From positions 992,001 to 1,056,000 of the forward strand of contig JASANH010001374.1 of NCBI GenBank assembly GCA_030248295.1: a stretch of 64,000 nt of DNA, in the 5' to 3' direction. Shown piece by piece: positions 32,788 through 44,400 of the stretch; positions within the stretch are counted from its first letter, which is position 1; each line of letters opens with the position of its first letter. A model generated the notes under the pieces. That model saw nothing but the letters and a program-made list of their open reading frames with translations, made no database searches and was not told where the DNA came from. A program made the translations under genes and the position numbers. Source of the stretch: Mesodorylaimus sp. YZB2_4 (taxonomy: Eukaryota; Nematoda; Enoplea; Dorylaimida; Dorylaimidae).

Positions 32788-33243
32788 GTGACGGATCCCT
32801 TGATCAAGGCTGATTATTTTGATACCAACAGGAAGTTTTAAAAACTTTCTGTCACAAAAGAAAGTACATAATCTCAACAAAAATCCGCCCATGGATTGTT
32901 CTGTTGTGCTCGCACCGCACGTCTCTAGCTGCTTATAACAAAAATTCCAAAATTTTAAATTTGGTAAAATATAGTTACACTTTTTAGGCACACATTCCGA
33001 AAATTAAAGCATATTCGTAGAGCGAAAAGTTTTTTTTCATGTGATAGAACATAACGACGCGGATTTTCGTTAAATTTAAATCATTACAATTCTTTATTTT
33101 TATACCTGAAACTGAAACTATATTTGACCCGCTGGCGCACGGGCACTGTCTTACTGTATCGCGCCTGACTAGAATGAAATGACGAAAATCGACGATAGAT
33201 TGTGTTTTAATTCACAATCCTTCATTTTTTCTTTTATCTATCG
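32788..33243. promoter_or_regulatory. Shared divergent promoter region DENND6 / ELAC2
   Basis: 456 bp between the two ATGs, AT-rich, no recognisable core-promoter motif. Both 5' UTRs must lie here or in upstream non-coding exons. Confidence 0.45.
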
Positions 33244-35951
33244 ATGCAAATATTGGAACCACTTCGATTATTCAAATTCGGTAGGCGTAATTTACGATCG
33301 ATCGCTCAATATCACCGAAATTGTGCGAAAGTGAGAAAAATATTGCGAAGAATGAACGAGGGCCCGAAAGATCCTATTTTACCATCAGGCGCCTCTAGTT
33401 TGATTTCTGTCAACGTAAGTTGGTTTGTTATTTTGTGTCAGTTTTATTGAATTTGTACCAAAAAGGATTCAAACTGACAAATTTGACACAATGTATTACG
33501 TAGGTATTCACAAAATGGGGTTGGCCTAAAGTTTTTTAGGTATACCGTATTGTAGGTTCATAAACATGCCATGTGAATTCTTGCATGGGTCAAAAATTAT
33601 TGCGAAATATGTGTTTCTTAGCACTCGAGTTCATTGTATAAAGCTATGGAGAAAGTCTTACATGCAAAATCTTTTGCAGGAACTTGCATGACGCGGCACT
33701 GAACAATTTTAGTGCAGTTCAAATGATTCTTTTTTAGGTGATTCAAAATGGTTCATTCGGATTTTCTCGTTCAGTATATTTGGCAACCGACCATGCAATT
33801 TATTTATTTAACTGCCCCGAAACTAATCGTCGTTTATTCGCAGAACACGGACTTCGTCGAATTACTTTGATCAAACATTTATTCTTCACTCACGGTTCAT
33901 GGGAGAATGTTGGTGGATTGGCGGGTTTAGCAGCTTATATGAAAGCGTACGAAGTTCAAAAAATCCATTTACACGGTCCATTTGGATTGGAAAGAATAAT
34001 GAACGTAGCGAGGACATTCGGCGATAATCCAAGGCTCGATAAGAACGAAAAACCCGCTTTAGAAGATAATGGCGTTGCAATTTTCGAGGATCCTAGCGTT
34101 ATTGTTCAATGTGTACCATTCACAGCATCGATGGAAAATGATGAAGCTTTGCGAGAATATATAGAAAAAGGAAATTTAACACTCGGAACTCCACCACCAT
34201 TACGAGCAGGCGATGTTGCGGTTGCGTTTATTTGCAAATTGAAACCGAAATATGGTAAAATTTTGTTGGATAAATGTTTGGAACGTGGAATTCAAATTGG
34301 ACCATCGATTGGATTATTACAACGTGGATTAGTTGCAAAAAATAAAAATGGCGAAGATGTACATCCGGATGAAGTTCGTGAACCGCCATTACCACCTCAA
34401 TATTTAGCCGTAGTCGAATGCCCGAACGAAAATTTTCTTCCTTCATTAATTCGATCAGAACCATTCAAAAAGTATCAATCATCGGACAAAGACGAAAAAT
34501 TACGTCTGTTGATTCATTTTACGCCTAGTCACATTATGAAAATGGATGGATATCGAAATTGGATGAATCAATTTCCATCTTCTACAATTCATTGGATTTG
34601 TAACGATTCAGCGCCTCCGATTTGTCATTTAAAAGGAGCGTATTCGGCACAAATTAGAATGAATTCTGTGCACGAGGAAATATTTCCACTTTTATGGCAT
34701 CATGAAATCGCCAATTTTCAAAATACGAATTCTTCATTATCGATTTCTTCCGATTCGTCTCAATCGATCGATCCGATCGCAATGGCGGACAATGTACGAT
34801 TGGGTGAAGCATTTACAAAATATTCATTTCGACCAGCGACACAATTTCAGCCGATTTATCCGGGCGAAGGATTTTACGATGTGGAGGATGAAGATTATGT
34901 GAAACTTCCTCCGTCAGATACAGCGCAATTGGAATTATTTCGACGCGAATCAGCAAAGTTAAAGTTGAGCGGCGATTTATATCCGATTATCACCTTTTTG
35001 GGTACTTCGGCCGCGGCACCGACGAAATATCGAAATATCAGTTCAATTTTATTGGATTTAGAAGAAAAATGTTCGATTATGTTGGATTGTGGCGAATCGA
35101 CAATAGCGCAAATGAGATTATTATATGGTGAAGAATCGGATGAAAAATTGACGAATTTGAAAGCCGTGTTTATTAGTCATCTTCATTTAGATCATCATTT
35201 TGGTTTATATTCGATTATTTTACAACGACGACGCGCATTTGTTAAATTGGGAAAAGAATATGAAAAATTAATTATTTTGGCAGCATCGCCTTTGGTTCGT
35301 GCGCATAAAGAATTTTCGGCTATTGTAGAAGATATAACGGATTTGTGCGAGTTTTATTCGACCGTTATAAATGACTTATTGATTGAATCGACGAGAAAGA
35401 TTTGCAAAAAAGTGAAATTATCAGGAATCGATGTGGTGAAAGTAGTGCATCCTCAATGCGCTACAGGATACGTGATAAGTACGATGGACGGGAAGAAGAT
35501 CGTGTATTCGGGCGATACACGTCCTTGCGACGAGTTGGCTAGACGAGGTATGAATGCGGATTTGTTGATTCACGAGGCCACGTTGAATGATGGATATGAA
35601 AAAGAAGCCGTCGTTAAGAAGCATTGCACAAAAAGTGAAGCATTGGCCGTTGCGAAAGCTATGAAAGCCAAATGGACGATTCTCACGCATTTCACTGGAT
35701 CCAATTCGAAATTGCCTTATATGGAAGAGCACGTGATCAAGGAGAATGGCAATATGGGAGTGGCTTGCGATTTTATGCGCGTAAGATGGGATCAGTTGGA
35801 ATTAGTGCCCAAGTTGGTACCAGTCATATTCGAGATGTACAGTCATTGCGTGCCTGAACAGGCTATCTCGGCGAGGAAAAGAAAAATTGCGCAGCCTGAA
35901 TGCGATGAGGAAGAGAGGATAAGTGTGGATAAAGTGGCCAGAGTCAAGTGA
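33244..35951 (+). CDS. ELAC2: ELAC2, long-form tRNase Z (complete, 2 exons)
   Basis: Zinc-dependent endonuclease that removes 3' trailers from nuclear and mitochondrial pre-tRNAs. Model: join(33244..33414, 33738..35951), 794 aa (human 826), phase 0 junction. The Arg-rich start (MQILEPLRLFKFGRRNLR) could be a mitochondrial presequence. The N-terminal degenerate half has LFFTHGSWENVGGLAGL in place of a metal site. The C-terminal catalytic half shows FLGTSAAAPTKYRN, MLDCGE, the HxHxDH motif as SHLHLDHHFGLYS, YVISTMDGKKIVYSGDTRPC, LIHEATLND and LTHFTGSNSKLPY. The tail ends with a basic KRK region. Only one intron interrupts the CDS, in contrast to the 18-exon neighbour DENND6; codons are strongly A/T-ending. 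A SINE-1 tail sits in the intron (about 33585-33665). Confidence 0.95.
33580..33668 (+). repeat. SINE-1 tail fragment in the ELAC2 intron
   Basis: CATGGGTCAAAAATTATTGC, ATGTGTTTCTTAGCACTCGA and an eroded GCTATGGAGAAAGTCTTACATG; no intact A or B box. Confidence 0.65.
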
Positions 35952-36060
35952 TAGTTGAAGTTGCTAGTAAAAGTGTGGTATTGGTTGCTGGTTTTGGTGT
36001 GATTTGGAAGAAGGCATTCCTTTCCTGGTTTTTGATGAGGTTGGGTTGTCAGAGTAGAGT

Positions 36061-36297
36061 AGAGGTTGATCGATTGAGTGGTGATCGATTGAGTGGTGAT
36101 CGATTGAGTTGTGATCGGTTGAGATTGATCGATTGAGTGGTGATCGATTGAGATTGATCGATTGAGTGGTGATCGATTGAGATTGATCGATTGAGTTGTG
36201 ATCGGTTGAGATTGATCGATTGAGTGGTGATCGATTGAGATTGATCGATTGAGATTGATCGATTGAGTGGTGATCGATTGAGATTGATCGATTGAGT
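36061..36297 (+). repeat. GATCGATTGAG tandem repeat
   Basis: About 17 units of GATCGATTGAG with alternating linkers (TGGT, ATT, TTGT), so that 11-15 bp units form longer 28-30 bp doublets. Starts about 110 bp after the ELAC2 stop. Confidence 0.93.
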
Positions 36298-36524
36298 TGG
36301 CGATTAGTCCGCATGTGAAGCTTCTTTAGGGTAAGTTGTGCATATGATTTTATCAATTCAGACCAGTTATTGATTGATTAGTTATCAGTCGATTTCCCAG
36401 AAAGTGAATTAAGCAACTGCGAATCGGTCAGAAATATATCGATAAAATGTGAGAACTGATTGAACTAGTCAATCAAATTCTTCAGATCTGGGAGGGCCAA
36501 ATGATCGTTCGCTTGATCACTGAG

Positions 36525-36805
36525 TCCGACGAAGTACACTCAAGAATCGATGTTGAAAAAGAGTATGATATTCAGATTCAGCACCCACGTATTACAGGGG
36601 TAGGCAGAATTTCGGGCCGCCATCTCGATTATCTAAGAAGTCGAAATTTTCATTTCCCAATGGTCCCCACTTTGCAACCCATAATAGGTGCTGGAGGTCC
36701 ATAATTTTAACTACCCCTATAATAAGAGGGTGCTGAATCTGAAAATCATACTCATTTTTCAATATTCCCATATCGATTCTAGAGTTTACTTCGTCAAGTC
36801 TATGC
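36525..36805. mobile_element. MITE-like foldback element (GATTCAGCACCC core)
   Basis: Left arm GACGAAGTACACTC, AGAATCGATG, GAGTATGATATTCAG, ATTCAGCACCC; right arm is the complement, ending GAGTTTACTTCGTC. Arms about 60 bp. Interior TTTCATTTCCCAATGGTCCC is shared with the element at 6250-6610. Confidence 0.75.
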
Positions 36806-36914
36806 AGATATTTTAAACAAGCTGCGAGTTCCAATTGCCTCTGCTAACTTTGAAACGCGCGACTGATGTCGGTGTTCGCGCAACAGTCTGCAATTGCTAT
36901 GATTTTTTCAGAGA

Positions 36915-37982
36915 ATGGAGTCCACTACGTCAAACATCTCGTCTCGTGCCGATGAGATCAAAAACGAAAACGTTCAGTCTTCGAATCCAAGCACCGAGTG
37001 TTCGAATGTGGTCGGAACAGTTTCAGTATCGGATAAACAAGTTTTGGATTGTGACCTCGACAAAGGAAATATTGAAGATTCAGTCTCTAGTGGAAAAATC
37101 AGTGAGAAAAAGATCGATGACGCATCACCTCCATCAACTGCCGATCAGGAAAGTAGCAAAACTTCGTTCACTGATCCTTCGTCTTCAGATCGTCAAGATT
37201 GTCATTCCCAAGACGCTGAATCAAGTCGAATCGATGAATCAAACTTGAGTAAACGGCAAATGAGGAAATTGAAAAAACGTGAAATTTGGGAAAGTGTTCG
37301 TCAGGAACGTCGACGAGAAGAACGTCAACGACGACAACAACGAAAACGAGAAGCAATCGCGAAAGGCGAACCTGGCCCAAAACGAAAACGTATCAAAATC
37401 GATCCGAATCGAGAATCGAATTGTCGAGTAAAAGTAGCCATCGATATGTCTTTCGATAAATTAATGAGCGAAAAAGATACGAAAAGGGCATTGACTCAAA
37501 TTCAATATTGTTATTCAGTTAATCGACGAGCCGCTAATCCGCTTCAACTTTATATTACTAGTTTTCAAGGTAAAAGTCGAGAATTGTTCGATCAGACGCG
37601 AGGATGCGTGAATTGGGACGAATTATGTATTCGATTAAAAACTGATTCTTTTATGGATGTTTTTCCTGAAAAAGAGAAATTGATTTATTTGAGTAGCGAT
37701 TCGCCGAATATTTTGGAGAAATTGGACGATGATAAAGTGTATATTATCGGGGGATTAGTTGATCACAATGCGCACAAGGGATTGTGCCATCGATTAGCTG
37801 AAGAGAAAGGAATCGGGCACGCTCGATTGCCGATCGACGAATATGTGGTGATGAAAACGAGGAAAGTACTCACCATCAACCACGTCTTCGAGATTGTGCT
37901 CAAGTATACGGAATGCGGAGATTGGGAGAGAGCCTTCTTCGATGTCATCCCGAAAAGGAAAGAAGTTGCGAAAAAAGATTGA
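36915..37982 (+). CDS. TRMT10A: TRMT10A-like tRNA (guanine-9-N1) methyltransferase
   Basis: SPOUT-class enzyme that makes m1G9 in cytosolic/nuclear tRNAs. 355 aa, no intron in the CDS. Layout: acidic Ser-rich N-terminus (1-110), a highly basic helix with KRQMRKLKKREIWE and RRQQRKREAI (about 113-160), then the methyltransferase domain: VAIDMSFDKLMSEKD, CYSVNRRAANPLQLYITSF, GCVNWDEL, KEKLIYLSSDSPNILEKLDD, VYIIGGLVDHNAHKG with the catalytic Asp, HARLPIDEYV, VLTINHVFEIVLKYTECGDW, PKRK. The motif VDHN-HKG separates it from the TRMT10C-like genes (VDK/VDR). TRMT10B is possible but the LTSDSPN-VDHN pattern favours A. A 3' splice site lies 3 bp before the ATG, so a 5'-UTR exon or trans-splicing is likely. 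A/T-ending codons as in ELAC2. Confidence 0.93.
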   Translation: MESTTSNISSRADEIKNENVQSSNPSTECSNVVGTVSVSDKQVLDCDLDKGNIEDSVSSGKISEKKIDDASPPSTADQESSKTSFTDPSSSDRQDCHSQDAESSRIDESNLSKRQMRKLKKREIWESVRQERRREERQRRQQRKREAIAKGEPGPKRKRIKIDPNRESNCRVKVAIDMSFDKLMSEKDTKRALTQIQYCYSVNRRAANPLQLYITSFQGKSRELFDQTRGCVNWDELCIRLKTDSFMDVFPEKEKLIYLSSDSPNILEKLDDDKVYIIGGLVDHNAHKGLCHRLAEEKGIGHARLPIDEYVVMKTRKVLTINHVFEIVLKYTECGDWERAFFDVIPKRKEVAKKD

Positions 37983-38450
37983 TCAGATGACGAGTTTTAG
38001 CGTTGCTCGAAGATCAGAAACACTTTTTCCATTTCAGTGGCCTCTGCTAAATTTAAAACGCGCACCTGATGTCGAAGTTCGCACAGCAGACGTTTTGTCA
38101 TGAGCAGCTCACGAATCAGCGGGAAATTCAAATTTGTGAACTGAGGAGTCTAAGTTGGAGATTTTGCGTAAGAGGTTGTGCTTGGGAGTCATCATTTCCT
38201 TCCTTGTCCAATATCACCATCTCATATATTTCTTACAGCACACTAGCACATGCAATTTTGAAAAACACATACAAGCACACATATCAAATTCAAGCACCGA
38301 TATTCGTGTCTACACTCCAAAAAAACGAAAAAAGCCAAGTCCAACGGGACTAGTTTAAAAAAATTCAACTTACAAAATTCGAAACTCGCAATACGAAGCA
38401 CAAAATCGATATCGCCCAAAATAAACTCAAAAAAATGGATACAATCTTTT
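37983..38450. other. Convergent spacer TRMT10A / PDZRN-like
   Basis: Holds both 3' UTRs and the second copy of a direct repeat (about 38028-38098: CCTCTGCTAAATTTAAAACG, then CTGATGTCGAAGTTCGC) also found at 36830-36895. No gene supported. Confidence 0.55.
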
Positions 38451-41400
38451 TTAGACAGTAGTGACGGACAAAATGCCCAAGGCCCTGCCCTCAACACTTC
38501 GACTACCATGCGCTAGAAACTCTTGTACAGTAGTGAACTTATCGAAAAGTTGTTGGCCTTGACGACGAAGCATTTTCTTATTGGATAATTGCAAAATCGG
38601 TTGATCGGTGGTTTGGCGAAGAGATTCGGCCTTTCTTCTCAATAATTCCTCCTGTCGTCGTTTCCTTTCCTTGGCTCGTTCCAAATGTTTTTTACGCTCT
38701 TCTCGAGTCCAGTATTTTCCAATCTAAAAAAAAGGAAATGATAAAACGTCATCGATGAGGAAAGGTTTGCTCACTTTCAGTTCGCTCAGAGCATCGTCGT
38801 CCGTGCTCACACCGCATCTCTCGTTGCTCAGTTTCTCAGCTCGTTCTTTCAAAATCTTATTCCTGACTGGTCGACGAGCCAAATATCGAGAGCCGTCCGA
38901 TCTACGTTTGATCTGGAAAAGGAGAGGATCGATTATTCCCAGGCCTGGTGTCTGCGCTGGGTGAGCACTTAGCGGGGAGGGTTCGACTCCCGCCTCGGTC
39001 AAAAGTGATTGCAAATTCGTGTGTTCCTTCGGCCTCAAGTGCGCTTGGCTATGGATAAAGTTTGACATGACACGAGGACAGCCCTTCTCCGCAGCCTTGA
39101 TGCATGTTGGGCGAGAGTGCCCTGCAGGCTCACGTAACTGGCTTTGATCCCGCAGCTTGGGCCCAGCCCTGACCTGGGAACAGCAGTTTAGTAAGTTTTC
39201 TCAGACCGGAAACCTCGCTGGCCTTGCACACCTCTGGGCGACACCCTGCCGAACTAGTGGAGGATCAGGAACTGGTTGTCGAACAGCAGTCTGGAAGGTC
39301 TCTCCCTTCTCGCCCAGTGTCGACCTGGGACGCTGGCGCTGGTACAGGATGCCCTCGTGTGGAGGTGCTGCTAGTGGAGACACACAGGGAAGCTGCCGTG
39401 GGATGGTCACCTGCCGAACGACTAGAAGATCAGGAACTGGGTCTCGAACACCAGTCGGGAAGGCTCCCTTCTGGCCCGGTATCATCCTGGGACGCTGGTG
39501 CACCTTTTGGAGACGCACAGAGGGAATCTGCCGCGAGAATTGGGTCACCTCCTGGCCTATATGCAAAAATGGGTTGGAAGTCCCGTGAAGCCAACACACA
39601 AAAATTTGAATAAAAAGTGTTGCAATGTCGGGACCCCCCCCCCCCCCGGTGATGAGGTCAGGATTCTGCAGCCAGCCAACGAGTCACGGAGGGGTTGAGG
39701 TGGCTTGCTCACCTTCCACTCCATCTTCACAATATCGCCTTCATTGAACGGCTGGGCAGTGGTGGTTTGCCGTTGCTGTTGGACGAGCCACCTCAGCCGG
39801 TCATTGTCCGTCCAATTGGCACTGGGCGCAGTGGACGGATGTTGGTGCGACGGCGCGAAACCACTGACTTCCGATGCCATAGCCGACGAATGGGCCTGTA
39901 TTTGATGCTGAGCTCGTAAATTCTGGGCCTGTTGAATCATGGCTTGTCTAAGCAGACGTTGTTGCAATAAAATTGTCCTTTGCAAATTCTCTGAGTTCGT
40001 GTACATGATGTCGCCCGCGTAGAAGGCCGATTGCTGACTGGCGGCAGGTTCGTCTCGTTTCTGTACCATGTCCGCGCCCATTTGGTTGGCTCCCATCGAA
40101 CACGGACTCACCAACTGGCGATTCATTGCCCGTGGTGGCAGTGTGAACACGGCCGAATCGCGTTTGCCATCGTTGCCCACCAGGGCGGCCACGGACGACG
40201 AGGCATCCATGTTCGACACGAGTCCCAATGTCTTCAAGGGCGTACTACGACAACTTTCGTTGCCCGTATTGTAGGCGCTGGACGTCTCGTCCCTGCCCGA
40301 ATACCGTCCCCCAGCCCCCGCAGGACTGGCCATGGAAGTCGGCTGCGACGATTCTAGACGACCATCGTTCGAAGAGAATGGATTCGATGATCTTTTCGAC
40401 GACGCTATCGGCGATTTGGAAATTGCTAAACCATTTGATTTGTCTAAGCTTTTCTGTTTCTGAAAATTAGCCACAGTGGCGGCCAATCGATTGGCTTGAT
40501 CCATCTGAGCTCGCACTTGATTCTCAGATCTGGCGTGCTGTTCGATCAATCGATCGCATTCCAATTGAATATGTTCCATTTCTTGATGCAAATAATGCAA
40601 TTCTCTTTCCAAACTGGCATCGTCGGAATCATTTCTCCAATTGAAGCCCGTCGACGCGCCACCGTTCGATCCAATCGATCCTTTGGGCGTCTCGCTGCCG
40701 CCCGCGATCGATCGTTGATTGGACTGCGTTGGCGTGGCTGCACTCGACTGTTCCGAATCCACTGCGCGCGCCATCGAGCCCTTATTATTGGTTAAATGAG
40801 AAGCGAAATCCAAAAAGTAATCTTTTCCGGCCGCACTCGACGAATTTGAGGATTTGTGCGAACATTTGGACGGCGAATTGATTGGAGGCGGGAGTTCGGG
40901 ATCGGAATCGGTAGCGCGAGAAATGCCCGAATCCTTTTCGTGCGCCGATCCCATTGAGCCTTTCGTGCCGTCCGTCAAATTACCATCCTCGTCTTCGGGT
41001 GTCTAAAACGAGGAAAAGTGAGGGTCGCCTGATCAGGCCTGGTTGGGCTGATCAGATGGCTGGCGTGTCTGCGCCCTTTCCTATCCCATGAAAATGTGTA
41101 GTGAACCTGGACTGCCAGTCCAAACATCAACAGGCAGACACGGCAGCAGCCCCATGATTTCGTGCGGAGTAGACAGTCCACAAGGCCGACGCTCACCTGC
41201 TCGCGGACCACACTGCAACTCCGTTCTTCCACCACCGTATCGTTCATAATGTCCTGAAACACAAAACAGCCACGTCACTGACCAGGCCTCAACCGAACCC
41301 CTGAAAAAAGGGGCCACAGACGAGGGGAATGAGCGAGCGAAACGTCTCGATCGAATCCTCATTCCGTCGTCTGGCCGAGGGCGAGCGGCTCGAATGAAAC

Positions 41401-44400
41401 AAATGGCCACTATTTCTCTCTGGCTGGCCACTAGGCTAGCACATTCATACTATATACAAGATTAGGTTCTAAGCTAGTCCCCATCGGCCAGCCTTGGCGG
41501 CCGTCCTAGCCGCATCGGCGAGCCGTGTTGCAAAGAGAAGGATCAAAAAAAGATTCGTCAATAAGGCTAATTATAAACGCGTTGACACCCCGCAGCGTCC
41601 GTTTCATCGCAGCTTCTCTCCGTTCTCCTCGCCCTCGGACACGGACGACGATTAAATAATATGAATACTCGCCTCTCCACTATTCAATACACTCCTGGCC
41701 AACAACAACGTGATGCGGTTGCGATCCTGGCCAAACTGCTCCATGGCTTGGTTCCTCGTGTGCACGTCGACACCGTTGATCTGAAAGGTAAACCGTCCAT
41801 AAATACCCTAAACGTTCTTATAAACTCCAATGGCACCAGCAAGTTTTGCCTCGAAAAAAGATTTACGACCGTCGTAGCGTCGATTAGGTACAAGCAATGG
41901 CGTAAACACACCCAGCCGGGCAAGACATATCCAAAAGTGATATAGGACTCTCCTCGACGAGCTGACGCATAAAGCGGCTGTCAGCGGCGTGAAGAAAAGA
42001 AAAACGAGTAGGGAGACCCGGTCGGAGCCATCAGCTGTTCCACATTCCTTCGGTCAGCAAACATCGTGCAAAGAAAGCAAGTCCCGACCACTCCAGCCCT
42101 TCTCCCCAGTGACCACGTCCTCGACTCAAACATATCCTAAATGCCTAAAACTCGTTTCGAGAAAACCAGAATTTCCTTCCGAAAAAAACAAAAGTTTCAA
42201 AAAACGACTCTCTTCTCACTGAATGTTTTGCCTACTACGAGAGCTTCGCTCAAAAAAACATTGGTGCGTCGAGGAATGATTGCCCGAGTCGAAATGAGTG
42301 TCAAGTCGGGCCGAGACTGCTGAGCGTCAGTTGTCGATTGCCATCTTGCACAACGCACCTTGCCGCCATTCACCAATATCCCACGCTGACATCGAACGGA
42401 AACGCCTGTTCTCGAATATGCTGATCGCCGATCGCCCGAAGAGCGACCCCGCCCCTGCCAACTTGCCCGTTAGACCCCCTTTTTCCCAGCATGCATTCTT
42501 TTGACGAAAACACGATCTGCGCGTCGATCATTGCCAACGAGGTCTCACAACTTAGCTTAGCAACGCCCTCAAACAAGGCGACCGACTGTTCTCCTAGTCG
42601 GCAGGTGGCACTTTGGAGAGGGCCCCGCACTCACCTGCAGTATCTGATCACCGACTCGAATACGACCATCTCGGAATGCGATACTTTTTTCTTCAATCTA
42701 GAATGAAACTCATTCCATTAGCCAGTCTATACTAGGGCATCCATAATCCTATGACCATTTTGGAAAAACATTCACAATCTCCATTATGCCGATATTGGTC
42801 CTGCGTCAAAGCACCTGCTGTTTTTAGGTTGGCCAAAAAAGCAACAAAGGATTGATTGCATCCATTTGACAGTTGTTTCATTTACGTTTCCACAAAATAA
42901 CCACTCATCAATACGCCGAGGACAAATCAGAAATGGATGGGGAGAGGAGATTATTGCGTGCCGAGCCAGAGTCAAGTTCGATCAGGCCCAATACACTCTG
43001 AAGGATGTGTCAATGCCCTCCTCTCTGGTGTGCGCCAACAGAATCTGTCTTATCAGCCCACCCCTGGTGCCATATCTGCCCATACCTGGAGTGTACAACT
43101 CACACTCAGAGGCCCTTGTGAGTGTCAAGTCCGGTCAGCCTCAATGAACAGTGATCGATACGCTATGAAGGCTGTGTCTGGTGTCCTCCTCCAAGGTACC
43201 CAACGTGGCCAGGTGGGTTAGGCGTCTGCCTCTCACGCCAGGTGCGCAGTTACGGGCGAGTGTTCGACTCGCGGCCTGGTGAATAAATTCTTGTATAATG
43301 TGCCCTCGAGTGAGCTGTGAAGTGCTTGCCCACGTTAACAGCTCTTACGACCTCCTGGCAAGACTTGTAAGAATCCTTCCAAAAGTATCGATTGCAGTGG
43401 TGAGAGAATCCCGATAAGTGATCTTATAGTAGTCTTGTGTGGTTCTTGTAAGTACACTTTACAGATCTGACCACTTCTTGCAAGTAATCTTGTCGCCCTG
43501 ACCACTTCTTGCAAGTAATCTTGTCGCCCTGACCACTTCTTGCAAGGAGTCTTACAGGATTTTCTTGCAAGTAAACTCAACAGACCTATAAGCATCCTTA
43601 CAAGTCTTGCCAGCTTTTTTCAACGTGGGTGGTGATGTGGTAAACAGGAACAGGGTACCTAGCCCAGATCCGACCTCTTATCAGGCCCCCTGGTGCCATA
43701 TCTGATCCATAATTGGAGTGCATTATTCACAATCAGAGGGCCTGATGAGTGTCAAGCCGCGAAAAGTCCGATTAAAGCTTGTCTGCTAGTTTGGGAAGGG
43801 GCGTGGGTTAGCTCGAGCCCTCGCCTCCTCCCAAACTAGCAGAGGCAACAGATATCAGCACTGCCGACTGATGCGTCAGATTGGTGAGAAGTCACGAATA
43901 TCAGATTTACCACCCGTCCCGTCAGGAGGGTCAGATATGTGCTATCCCGCATATATCGACACTAAAGCCAGTCACTCGCTATCAGTGTCAGAGTGACTCG
44001 GTATGTCAGATCCACCGCCCAGACGAGACAGGGCCCTCAGGCAACGGCCTTTTAGAACAGGCATACCTCGCTAACGAAAATATCCGTGTCGACGTCGTCG
44101 CCTTTACCGTAGCACAGCGTCAAACCGAGTTTCTCGCACCCGTCCGATCGTGTCAATGTTACTTCCTAAAATGGGAATGAGATAGTTAGCGACGTGACTC
44201 GACCACAATCTGCCGCCGAGAAGACAGATGCGAGACGAGGCTGGCGGGGCGCAGATGGGCTTATATGTTCGAGAGGCACGTCCTGGCCACCTCACGCTCC
44301 GTGACCAGCCAAGGCACCCCCCCCCCCCCGCCTAAATCTTACCAGTCCCAAACAGCGGACCGAACTTGGACTCGACTGGCCAGTGCAAAGCAAGCAAAAC

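Larger units (their letters stand above)
35952..36914. other. ELAC2-TRMT10A spacer with repeats
   Basis: Contains the ELAC2 3' UTR, a GATCGATTGAG tandem repeat (36061-36297), a foldback element (36525-36805), a direct repeat copy (36830-36895) and an acceptor (TTTTTTCAG) 3 bp before the TRMT10A start. No gene. Confidence 0.6.

Noticed and set aside
39557-39712. Extension of the large PDZRN-like exon past 39713
   Set aside because: The frame stays open, but the donor at MEWK|GTGAGC joins exactly to the next exon's IKRRSDG as in the family, so the extension is intron.
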